DNA from: Rehmannia glutinosa
Lineage: Eukaryota; Streptophyta; Magnoliopsida; Lamiales; Orobanchaceae
DNA length: 64,000 nucleotides
Reading direction: 5' to 3'
NCBI GenBank assembly: GCA_016081115.2
Contig: CM071925.1
Coordinates: forward strand, 12,504,441 to 12,568,440
Shown here piece by piece: positions 54,811-64,000 of the stretch. The position numbers and the translations under genes are program-made. The number at the start of each line of letters is the position of its first letter. Within the stretch, counting starts at the first letter, position 1. Below the pieces are notes generated by a model, which searched no databases, was not told the origin of the DNA, and saw nothing but the letters and a program-made list of their open reading frames with translations.

Positions 54811-55413
54811 TATATATAATAAGTTAATGTTTTGAATTTAATTTGGGAAAAATAAACAATTATAATGAAAAGGCTAAATTACATATTTGGTCCATTAACT
54901 TATACTAAGTTGTTTTCATCCAATAATTAAGGGGTGTGCAAAAATAGGACAATAACTTCTAATTTGTTGCACAGTGAGTCTAATATCTATCAACAATTGT
55001 AAAATCAACCGAAATTGCAAATTCAATATGCCAGTGTCATTTTAAATGGCCAGAAGGATTGAAATCCCCAAGATTTACAACCTATTGTAGCATTTCATTT
55101 TGTTAATTTTGTTTTAAAGAAGGTCGTCTATTGAAAATTAAACGGACTTGACACTCTAATTGATGAGCAATAGTACCAATTTAACATATATAAATCAACC
55201 AACAATTACAATCCAAAGGCAAATACATCAACTTTTGGAGCCCAAAATTAATGGTGGGGAATTATTAAACTTTTCAAAATAAAACCCACAGAAAATTAAT
55301 ATCAAATAATAATGTATCTGCCCTTTCTTACGGAAACCATTTTTTTACTAAATCGCTCCAAAAGTAAAAAAAAATTGTAGCAACGAAAACATGTATACTC
55401 CAAAATGAGCTAC
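54811..55413. other. Intergenic sequence, nothing recognised
   Basis: AT-rich, with no coding or repeat signal noted. Confidence 0.55.
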
Positions 55414-56374
55414 TGTTGGAAATTGGTTTGAGAAGTAATGATTTGATACCTAACTTTGACCAATTTCTTTAGTGACTAACTATTTAATTTCGGAGAATTA
55501 AATATTAAATTAATATTCTACGTTTCGAGTAGATGAGTGTGGTATATTTAACTTCTCAAAACCATTTTGTGATGAGTGAGAAATAAAATCCACAAGCTAG
55601 TCACTTGGAAATGGGATAATGGATGATGGGAAGGTGAAAAGACACCATCCCACATGGGAATAAAATGTTAATTTTATTCAATATATAAGTACGTGGGTGT
55701 GTAAGAGTGTGCAAGATGAAATAACTATACACATGTAAAGTGTGGTGGGCAAGGCCACACGCGCGCGCGCCCGGCCCGGCGCCGGGGCTCGAGGACCGAG
55801 CCCGTGTCCTGACTGGACTATGCCTAGTTTTGCACGAAAATATTTGTTTTTTTATTTTTTAAAAGAATAAAAACAACTAAGTTGCAACTTAAAAGTTGAA
55901 ACTGCAGCTTTTAAAGTGAAACTGCACCACTCTGCACACTACTTGGAAGTTACAGCATAGTGGTCATTGAAGGATTGCCCACTACCTGGAGGTTACAGCC
56001 CATTATCTTGAAGTTACTGCCCTGCAGTAATGAGACCCCAAGGCCTAGATGGAAATCCTATAAATAGGAGCATTGTTATTGTTCAGATTACACTTTCATA
56101 CACATTTTTACATTCTTGTACTTGCATAAAGTGTACTCAGTTTTTCATATTACAGTTCGAAAGGTCCCTTGAAATTTGCAGTGCTGCTATTTCAAGGACG
56201 AAGCTGTTGTATCTTTTGGGATAACACGTCTGGTCCGTCAGCACTATACGGGACGTGTTTATCTTGCGGATAGAGTATTTACTCGCCTCAGCTTTTCTGC
56301 AATTTTCTATTCTCTGTAATAGATAGGTTCTCTTTGTAATTCAGTTTACAGAAATAAACACCAGAAATTTCAAC
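55414..56374 (+). repeat. 5' LTR of element I (961 bp)
   Basis: TGTTGGAAATTGG ... AAATTTCAACA, with matching short terminal inverted repeats. It includes a strikingly GC-rich stretch (55752-55815, CGCGCGCGCGCCCGGCCCGG) within AT-rich surroundings. CTATAAATAGGAG at about 56049 is a good TATA box. No tRNA-Met PBS follows, so the exact 3' border is slightly uncertain. Confidence 0.75.
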
Positions 56375-56405
56375 AACGCAAGATAAAAAAAAATTTTTGT
56401 AAACG

Positions 56406-57240
56406 ATGGCGTCTACTTCAAGGGTGAATGTTCCTCTCAAGCTCTGTTGTCACGAGAAGCCAGAAAATTTTTCTGGTACTCATTTCAAGAGATGTTAATC
56501 CAAGATGTTCTTCTATCTGACTACGCTGAGCCTCGCTAAGTTCCTGAAGGAGGATCCACCAGTGATGGGAAGAAAATGAAACCAACAATGAAAAACGTGT
56601 TGCTTAAGATGCTTGGGGCCGGGTGACTTCATGTGCCGCACTACGTCCTAAATAGATCGTCGATTCGCTATACAATGTGTATAGTGAAGTAAAATCTTCC
56701 AAAGAGCTCTGGGATTCTTTGGTAAAGAAATACCGAACCGAGAACGCTGGTTCCAAGAAGTTCGTGGTTGGCAGGTTTGTAGATTTCAAGATGGTGGATT
56801 CTAGAACTGTCATGGATCAAGTTCAAGAATTGCAGTTAATTATGCACGATATTCATGCAGAAGGAATACAATTGGATGAAGCTTTCCAAGTGGCGTGCAT
56901 GATTGAAAAATTTCCACCTGGATGGAAGGACTTCAAAAATTATTTGAAGCACAAGCGAAAAGAAATAAATTTTGAAGAGCTAATTATGCGTTTACGAATT
57001 GAGGAAGGTAATCGCAAATTAGATTCGAGGTTTGAAAAGGGTGCTGTTGATGCAAAGGCGAATTTGCTAGAACATGTCAGTTCTAGTAACAACAGTAAAA
57101 GAAAATGTGACAATAATAACAACTACAAGGGAAAGAAGCCTGTAAACAAAAAGCCGTTTACAGGAAATTGTCACAATTATGGTAAGCCAACCACATGGCT
57201 AAGGACTGTCGGCTTCCTAAAAAACCAAAATATAGATAGC
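56406..57240 (+). pseudogene. gag: gag of element I
   Basis: Starts MASTSRVNVPLKL at 56406. Early frameshifts and stops fall between 56490 and 56670, then there is a good open stretch (56677-57180): KKFVVGRFVDFKMVDSRTVM, VACMIEKFPPGWKDFKNYL, IMRLRIEEGNRK. This UBN2-type core is typical of TNT1-like Gag. The zinc knuckle at about 57168 reads CHNYGKP, so the second Cys is replaced by Tyr, and the frame shifts within the knuckle. Confidence 0.8.
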
Positions 57241-57244
57241 CTAA

Positions 57245-59344
57245 TGCTAATATGGTTGAGCACAATGGTGTGATCCAAGAGCTGACTGATATGGATCTAT
57301 CTGCAGTGGTTTTTGAGGCAAACCTTGTGGATAATCCAAGAGAATGGTATGTTGACACGGGGGCCACTCGACATGTCTGTTATGACAAGGATGTGTTCTC
57401 TACCTACAAAATTTGTACAGTAGAAAACTTAATATGGGCAATTCTTCCTCTTCGATGTTGCGAGGTTTTGGCAACGTGGTTCAAGCTCACTGAAAAGAGC
57501 CGCTTTTGAAGGATGTTCTTCATGTCCCGAAATTCGGAAGAATCTAGTATCAGGATCTCTTCTTGTAAACCATGGTTTTGATCGATGTTTGAGTCCGAAA
57601 AGTTTGTTTTAACTAAGTTTGGACAGTTCCTAGGAAAAAGTTATCTGTATAATAGACTATTCAAAATGAATGTAATGGCAGTTCGCCGTGTAACCGATTC
57701 AAGCAGCAATAAAATTGAGCCTACTTCTGTTTATATGCTTGAGTATTCTGATTTGTGGCATGTTAGATTAGGGAATGTTAATCTAAATTCTATAAAACGA
57801 TTAATGAACTTGGAATTACTTCTAACTTCAAAAATTGATTTTCAAAAGAGATGTGAAATATGTATTGAAGCTAAAATGGCTAAATTACCTTTTCATTCTG
57901 TGGAAAGAAATACAGTACCTCTAGAATTGATACATACTGATATATGTGATTTGAAATTTGTGCAAACTAGATGTGGTAAAAAATATTTCATCACTTTTAT
58001 TGATGATTGCACAAGATTTTGCTACTTATATTTATATATTTATTAAGAAGCAAAGATGAAGCGTTGGAAGCCTTCAAAAATTATAAAAATGAGGTTGAAA
58101 ATCAACTTGGCAGCCGGATTAAAATAATTCGGAGTGATAGAGGTGGAGAATATGTTGCACCTTTTGAAGAATTATGTAACTAGTGGGTTCATCAAACTAC
58201 TGCACCATATTCACCACAATCTAATGGCATTGCTGAATGTAAAAATCGAACTTTAAAAGAAATGATGAATGCCATGTTGATTAGTTCTGGGCTACCTCAG
58301 AACATGTGGGGTAAGTCGTTTTTTTAACAAAGAAACCACAATTTAAATAAAATCCCACTTAAAGGAAAAAATAAGACACCTTATGAATTGTGGAAAAATC
58401 ATAAGTCATCTTATAAATACCTTAAAGTGTGGGGGTGTTTGGCTAAGGTAGCAATACCTAAACCTAAACAAGTCAAAATTGGCCCAAAGACGGTTGATTG
58501 TATTTTTATAGGATATGCATACAACAATAGTGCATATCGGTTCTTAGTACAAAAGTCAGAAAATCCAGAAATTTCTGAAGGTACCATAATTGAATCAAGA
58601 AATGCAATATTTCTTGAAAATGTATATCCTTGTAAAGAAAGGGTTGGAATAAGTTCTAACAAAAGAACTTATGAGAAAGCAAGTAGTTCTTCACAAGGGA
58701 GTGAAGAACCAAGACGAAGTAAAAGGACTAAAATCAAGCTCGTCAATTGGTCCTGATTTTGTCACTTACTTGTTAGGCAAAGTGAGCCAAGTACGCTTAA
58801 AGAGGCTTTGTCTAGTCCGGATGCTCCGCTCGGAAAGAAGCCATCAATAGTGAAATAGAATCCATTTTACAAAATCATACCTGGGAGTTGGTTGATATCC
58901 CTACAGGTAGTAAGCCTTTAGGGTGTAAATGGATATTAAAAAAGAAATATAAGGCAGATGGAACTATTGATAAATATAAAGACAGGTTAGTGGCTAAAGG
59001 CTTCAAACAAAAAGAAGGAAGTGATTTCTTCGACACATATTCACCTGTAACAAGAATCGCATCCATTTGAGTGCTTATTGCGATTGCTGCTTTGCACAAT
59101 CTCGAAATTCACCAAATGAATATAAAAACTGCGTTTTAAAATGGTGAATTGGAAGAAGAAATATATATGGAACAGCCTGAAGGATTTGTAGCACCTGGTC
59201 AAGAGAAAAAGGTGTGCAAATTGATAAGATCGATGTATGGACTTTAAACAAGCCTCGAAATAGTGGAATCTTAAATTTGACACAACGATGTTGTCAAATG
59301 GCTTTAAAATCAACGAATGTGACACGTGTGTTTATGGAAGGGGG
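57245..59344 (+). pseudogene. pol: pol of element I: protease, integrase, partial reverse transcriptase
   Basis: Protease: WYVDTGATRHVC with active-site DTG at about 57350. Pre-integrase: LWHVRLGNVN (57755) and CEICIEAKMAK (57850). Integrase core: HTDICDL (57938), a second aspartate in RSDRGGEY (58130) and a glutamate in NGIAECKNRTLKEMM (58230-58265). Stops or shifts occur at 58045, 58180 and 58325. The domain after integrase reads WKNHKSSYKYLKVWGCLAKV (58390). RT begins WELVDIPTGSKPLGCKW (58890) and runs through RLVAKGFKQKEG and YSPVTRIASI to about 59280, with frameshifts. It stops before the catalytic YVDD. Confidence 0.82.
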
Positions 59345-59945
59345 GCGACTAATGCTTGAAGACAGCGATCATTCGCCCTCCACAGCGACCTGTCCCAGCT
59401 TCAGTGTTTTTTTTCTATCCGATTTTAAGTTTTGAAAATGTGATTTTTCACCGCAAAGTTTTAAAATGCTCAAAATTCAGATATATGCCTTATTATATAT
59501 GTATTATGCCTAAACGAGCTCGATTTGAGTTAAAAGACTCGGCAGTTAATGGTTTTATAAATATATCCGCGAGTTGATCTTGAGACGGACCAAAGCACAT
59601 CTTCATTTTTTATTTTGAAACACATTCTCTTAAAACGTAATGTTGAACCTCAATATGTTTGGTTTGATTATGATGAACTGGATTTTGAGAAATATTGTCA
59701 CAAAAAATAGGAATTTTTTCAAAAGAAAATTTATAATTCGCTAAAGTTTGTTCCATCCAAAATAATTGTCTACAACAAAAAGCCGTGAAAATATATTCAT
59801 CTTCGGCCGTTGATAAAGATACACAATTTTGTTTCTTAGAAAACCATGAAACTAGGTAATCGCCTAAAAATTGACATGAGTCGGATGTACTTTTATGAGC
59901 ATCAATGTTACCGGCATAATCCGAGTCACTATATCATTTTAAAGA
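59345..59945 (-). pseudogene. pol: Copia RNase H fragment J with downstream element sequence
   Basis: The minus strand from about 59940 to 59505 reads a copia RNase H: SDYAGNIDAHKSTSDSCQFL, WFSKKQNCVSLSTAEDEYI, FCDNISQNPVHHNQTKHIEV and FIKPL. The frame is largely open with one stop (CVSK-stop). The downstream part (59505-59345) resembles the region after RT in the D family (GTGAAAAATC, GGATAG, GTCGC-type cluster). J is therefore a piece of another Sirevirus-like element, without LTR. Confidence 0.72.
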
Positions 59946-60173
59946 AAAAAATTCATTCTTTGGATAAAACTGATTGTGAAAATCTTTTCACTAAACTGCA
60001 AGTGTACAGTGCAGCTAGCAGATAGCAGCGAGCAAGGTCGTATTCCTCAGAGATTGAATACGAAACACTTAGAGTACATTGAATATCGTGTTTCAATTTT
60101 ATTGAAGCAGTCAAAAATTAAGAAATTTGTTTTATCTAAACTAATCCTAAATTATTAATAAAATATCTAAATT
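59946..60173 (+). other. Junction sequence between J and L
   Basis: Contains CTGCAAGTGTACAGTGCAGC and AGCAAGGTCGTATTCCTCAG, phrases that recur around plant retroelement insertions. No reading frame. The border to L is at 60174. Confidence 0.35.
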
Positions 60174-61315
60174 ATGAAGGTACAAACAGTGGTTGAATGG
60201 AAACAACCCGAGTCAGTAATAGAGATTAGGAGTTTCTTAGGATTGGTTGGATATTATCGAAGATTTATCAAGAATTTCTCCAAGATAGCCGGACCGCTCA
60301 CTCGACTAACCCAGAAGCAAGTCAAGTTCGAGTGGAACGACAAGTGCGAGGCTAGTTTCCAAGAACTGAAGAAATGACTTACTACAGCTCCAGTCTTAGC
60401 CCTTCCAAAGGGAACAGAAAATTTTGTCGTCTACAGTGATGCATCAAAAAAAGGACTAGGAGCAGTACTCATGCAGGAAGGGAATGTCATTGTTTATGCA
60501 TCACGAAAGCTCAAGCCATACGAGGCCAATTACTCAACGCACGACTTGGAATTGGCGGCGATAGTATTCGCGTTAAAGAAGTGGAGGCATTATCTCTGGA
60601 GCAACGTTCACGATTTTCATAGATCACAAGAGCCTAAAGTATCTATTCTCTAAGAAAGACCTCAATCTGAGGCAACGGAGATGGATGGAGTTAATTGAGG
60701 ACTATCACTTTGATATTCAATACCATCCCGGGAAGGCTAACATAGTGGCCGACTCCTTGAGCAGAAAGGCGAGTTTAGCCGGTAATGATACGAGAGTGGA
60801 AGTCATTAGAAGAAGCTCGGGCAATTGGAATCCGACGAGAACTAATACGCAGAATACATGTGCTAACATTTTGGTTAAACCCGATCTGGGATGAGATCAA
60901 GGAAGCATAGAGATGATGTACATCTTCAAAAGATGAAAGAGGAGATTAAAGGAGAGAGACTGAGAGAATTTTTGGTACCCAAAGATGGATTATCGATTTC
61001 AAAATTGAGTTTGTGTACTTTAATAATGAGCAGATGAGAAATAGAATTCTGGCATAGGCACGCCGCTCGAAGTACACTATACATCCTGGAGGAAACAAGA
61101 TGTATAAGGACTTGAAACAGAATTATTGGTGGGTAAACATGAAGAACCAGGTAGCAGAGTTCATTGCGAGATGTTTGACTTGTCAACACGTAAAAGCAGA
61201 ACACCAACGGCCATCTGGTTTATTGCAGCCGTTGAGGATTCCCGAGTGAAAATGGGAACACATAACGATGGACTTCGTGACAGACCTACCAAGGACCAGA
61301 GGAGACCATGATGCT
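60174..61315 (+). pseudogene. pol: pol of L, first duplicate: RT end, RNase H, integrase zinc finger
   Basis: Starts KVQTVVEWKQPESVIEIRSF (connection domain), RSFLGLVGYYRRFIKNFSKI and a TGA in KK-stop-LTTAPVL (60375). RNase H: VVYSDASKKGLGAVLMQ (Asp), THDLELAAIVFALKKWRHYL (Glu). The third acidic segment IDHKSLKY is broken by an indel at 60597. QYHPGKANIVADSLSRK follows (60720). The integrase H2C2 finger (HAAR, CLTCQHVKAEHQ) and the start of the core (ITMDFVTDLP, about 61270) end at the duplication junction. Confidence 0.85.
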
Positions 61316-62460
61316 ATGAAGGTACAAACAGTGGTTGAATGGAAACAACCCGAGTCAGTAATAGAGATTAGGAGTTTCCTAGGATTGGTTGGATATTATC
61401 GAAGATTTATCAAGAATTTCTCCAAGATAGTTTGACCGCTCACTCGACTAACCTGAAAGCAAGTCAAGTTCGAGTGGAACGACAAGTGCGAGGCTAGTTT
61501 CCAAGAACTGAAGAAATGACTTACTACAGCTCCAGTCTTAGCCCTTCCAAAGGGAACAGAAAATTTTGTCGTCTACAGTGATGCATCAAAAAAAGGACTA
61601 GGAGCAGTACTCATGCAGGAAGGGAATGTCATTGTTTATGCATCACGAAAGCTCAAGCCATACGAGGCCAATTACTCAACGCACGACTTGGAATTGGCGG
61701 CGATAGTATTCGCGTTAAAGAAGTGGAGGCATTATCTCTACAGAGCAACGTTCACGATTTTCATAGATCACAAGAGCCTAAAGTATCTATTCTCTAAGAA
61801 AGACCTCAATCTGAGGCAACGGAGATGGATGGAGTTAATTGAGGACTATCACTTTGATATTCAATACCATCCCTGGAAGGCTAACATAGTGGCCGACTCC
61901 TTGAGCAGAAAGGCGAGTTTAGCCAGACTAATGATACGAGAGTGGAAGTCATTAGAAGAACTGGGCAATTGGAATCCGACGAGAACTAATACGCAGAATA
62001 CATGTGCTAACATTTTGGTTAAACCCGATCTGCTGGATGAGATCAAGGAAGCATAGGAGACAGATGTACATCTTCAAAAGATGAAAGAGGAGATTAAAGG
62101 AGAGAGACCAGAATTTTTGGTACCCAAAGATGGATTATCAGATTTCAAAATTGAGTTTGTGTACCGAATAATGAGCAGATGAGAAATAGAATTCTGGCAT
62201 AGGCACGCCGCTCGAAGTACACTATACATCCTGGAGGAAACAAGATGTATAAGGACTTGAAACAGAATTATTGGTGGGTAAACATGAAGAACCAGGTAGC
62301 AGAGTTCATTGCGAGATGTTTGACTTGTCAACACGTAAAAGCAGAACACCAACGGCCATCTGGTTTATTGCAGCCATTGAGGATTCCCGAGTGAAAATGG
62401 GAACACATAACGATGGACTTCGTGACAGACCTACCAAGGACCAGAGGAGACCATGATGCT
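60174..62460 (+). repeat. 1.14-kb direct tandem duplication in L
   Basis: Copy 1 is 60174-61315 and copy 2 is 61316-62460. Both start ATGAAGGTACAAACAG and end GACCATGATGCT. The breakpoints share only TAT, so the duplication is not mediated by long homology. The copies are identical except at about a dozen sites, almost all of which are CAG, CTG or CCGG motifs. Confidence 0.95.
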
Positions 62461-63424
62461 ATATGGGTAGTTGTAGACCGACTCACGAAATCTGCACACT
62501 TCTTACCCATCAAGAAAACTGATAGCTTGTAGAAACTCGCACAGACTTATATCCAGATATCATTCAACTGCATGGAGTACCAGTCGACATAGTATCAGAT
62601 AGAGACCCGAGGTTTATCTCCAGATTTTGGAAGTGCTTGCACGAGGAGTTGGGTACCTCGGTAAGTTTCAGCACAACAGCACACCCACAAACTGATGGAC
62701 AGTCTGAGCGAACAATTCAAACCCTGGAAGATATGTTGCGAGCCTGCACATTGGATTTCCAAGGAATTTGGGATTCGCACTTACCATTGGCCAAGGTCGC
62801 CTATAATAACAGCTATCATGCCACGATTGGGATGGCACCCTACGAGGCACTATATGGGCAAAAGTGTAGTACACAGCAGATTGATGATCAATGGACTCCA
62901 AAGGGGAAATGAAAGCCTCCCTTGATTCCAAAGGTTGACTAGTTCAGGAGGCCCTGGACAAGGTCAAACTGATCAAAGCGCGGATCCACATGGCTCAAAG
63001 CCGCCAAAAGAGTTATATGGACAAGAGGAGAAAGGATTTGAAATTTGAATTCGGAGATGAAGTTTATCTCAGACTCTCACCACGGAAGGGATTAATCAAC
63101 GCAAAGAAAAGAGGCAAGTTGAGTCCGAGATATGTTGGACCTTACAAGATTTTGCAGAGGATCAGAAGGTTAGCCTACCGACTCGAGTTACCAACACAAT
63201 ATGCAGGAATGCACGACGTATTCCACGTCTCGAGATTGAAGAAGTATCGACCAGATCCTAAGCATATCATCACTCATGATACTTCTTCTCTGATGGAGAA
63301 TTTAGCCTACACTAAGAAGCCGATTCGGATCATTGACCGACATATACGTCAGTTGCATAAGAGAGAGATCCCAATGGTTAAAGTGGTGTGGCGGAACCAT
63401 AACCGAGATGAAGACGCAACATAG
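61316..63424 (+). pseudogene. pol: pol of L, second duplicate continuing through integrase and chromodomain
   Basis: Repeats the previous segment to 62460, including the same TGA (61517), with RNase H intact in ATFTIFIDHKSLKYLF. Integrase continues past the duplication: WVVVDRLTKSAHFLPI (62463), the second Asp in VSDRDPRF (62590, after a frameshift), the Glu in DGQSERTIQ (62695-62720), then YHATIGMAPYEALYGQ. A break near 62910 separates the C-terminal part (62990-63424). This has the GPY/F module (SPRYVGPYKILQRI) and a chromodomain-like end (HDVFHVSRLKKY, IIDRHIRQLHKREIPMVKVV, WRNH). A TAG at 63422 replaces the expected Trp after DAT. Confidence 0.85.
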
Positions 63425-63494
63425 GAGATGGAAGAATAAATGAAGAATCAATATCCAGAGCTATTCTGAAGAGAATTTGGGGACCAAATTATTT

Positions 63495-63508
63495 TAAGGA
63501 GTGGAGGA
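63495..63508 (+). promoter_or_regulatory. Polypurine tract of L
   Basis: TAAGGAGTGGAGGA immediately before the TGTGAAGCCC LTR start, as in chromoviruses. Confidence 0.75.
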
Positions 63509-64000
63509 TGTGAAGCCCTCGAATTTTATTCGAGCGTGCATTTATTTCACTTATCGTCTATGTACTATTTTGACTATTTTACCATGTCACTTTGAGGGGT
63601 AAATATTAATAATAAATATATTTCGTATTTAATTTCATTTTATTTATTACTTGTGATCATGATCCTTTATTAATTATATTTCACATTAATGATCACTTGA
63701 TTGATCATTATTATTATTTGTGCATTTATTAGTCACCTTAGAATTGTAAGAGACTGCTTATTTTGGAGACTTATATCTTATAGAATTAAGAATTTGATTT
63801 AGAATAAGTGATCATGAGACTTGTAAATGATCAAGGAAATCACTATTTATTTTGGAGATTGATATTTTTCATCTATTATCATCAATTTGGGGACAAAAAA
63901 AATATATGGATGCCATCATACCACATTAATCATAGGAGTGGACGACCATGATGATGATTTGGTGTAGAATATCTCCCAACTCTTGTACACATACACCTTA
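63509..64000 (+). repeat. 3' LTR of L, partial
   Basis: Starts TGTGAAGCCCTCG and runs off the window end. AT-rich; no second copy is in the window because the 5' part of L is lost. Confidence 0.75.

Larger units (their letters stand above)
55414..59344 (+). mobile_element. Copia retrotransposon I (TNT1-94-like), 3'-truncated
   Basis: A 5' LTR (55414-56374), gag, protease, integrase and the first half of reverse transcriptase are present in order. Homology stops before the YVDD motif at about 59344, where another copia fragment in opposite orientation begins. RNase H and 3' LTR are missing. Gag and pol have frameshifts. The family differs from A-D: shorter LTR, and Gag starts MASTSR. Confidence 0.85.
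60174..64000 (+). mobile_element. Ty3/gypsy chromovirus L (Tekay/Del-like), 5'-truncated, with internal tandem duplication
   Basis: Begins abruptly in reverse transcriptase, runs through RNase H, integrase and a chromodomain, then a polypurine tract (63495-63508) and the start of a 3' LTR (63509 to beyond the window). A 1.14-kb segment is duplicated head to tail (60174-61315 and 61316-62460). Stops and shifts are present. The integrase C-terminus and chromodomain place it in the chromovirus branch; the exact clade is inferred. Confidence 0.9.

Noticed and set aside
1..64000. tRNA, rRNA or small nuclear RNA genes
   Set aside because: No cloverleaf or conserved RNA segment was recognised; the only tRNA-related matches are primer-binding sites.

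Overview
This window is an intergenic stretch of a nuclear plant genome, most likely a eudicot. The flanks are AT-rich. There is no ordinary host gene, and no rRNA or tRNA gene was recognised. Nearly all of the 64 kb is transposable-element sequence stacked inside older transposable-element sequence. LTR borders (TG...CA), primer-binding sites complementary to initiator tRNA-Met, polypurine tracts, target-site duplications (TSDs) and terminal inverted repeats (TIRs) can be read directly, so the order of insertion can be reconstructed. The species cannot be fixed from sequence alone.

Layout. (1) 1-3096: the 5' part of a minus-strand Sirevirus-like Ty1/copia element (A), cut by the window edge and sitting in a ~110-bp tandem repeat that also received a 729-bp Mutator-type MITE (K, 3338-4066). 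(2) 5265-35266: a TIR DNA element (H) split by a 13.6-kb minus-strand copia element (C, 5346-32951, TSD AGAGT). C is itself split in its pre-integrase region by a 14.0-kb plus-strand relative (B, 15252-29243, TSD GTATC). A, B and C belong to one superfamily with ~1.5-kb LTRs. B and C carry gag, pol and a very long extra gene between pol and the 3' LTR. (3) 36265-52951: a MuDR-like element (F, 240-bp TIRs, 10-bp TSD) with a mudrA remnant and, convergent with it, a small GRF zinc-finger gene. Its mudrA is interrupted by a tandem LTR-internal-LTR-internal-LTR array (37330-51498) of a pol-deficient copia family (D). (4) 53397-54810: a second TIR element (G) whose ends resemble those of H. (5) 55414-59344: a TNT1-like copia element (I) truncated inside reverse transcriptase, abutting a minus-strand RNase H fragment (J). 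(6) 60174-64000: a 5'-truncated Ty3/gypsy chromovirus (L) with an internal 1.14-kb tandem duplication, running into its 3' LTR at the window edge.

How the parts worked together. In the retroelements, Gag forms the particle, and protease, integrase, reverse transcriptase and RNase H copy and insert the DNA. LTRs supply promoter and ends, the PBS primes minus-strand synthesis and the purine tract primes plus-strand synthesis. None of the copies looks fully functional. The D copies have lost most of pol and carry a changed reverse-transcriptase catalytic motif.

Most notable: the extra gene of B/C with what looks like its own promoter; the GRF gene in the position of mudrB; the shared-LTR tandem of D; and the fact that near-identical duplicated copies here differ almost only at CAG/CTG/CCGG motifs, with indels. 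That last pattern suggests consensus error at methylated CHG sites and affects how every frameshift in this window should be read.
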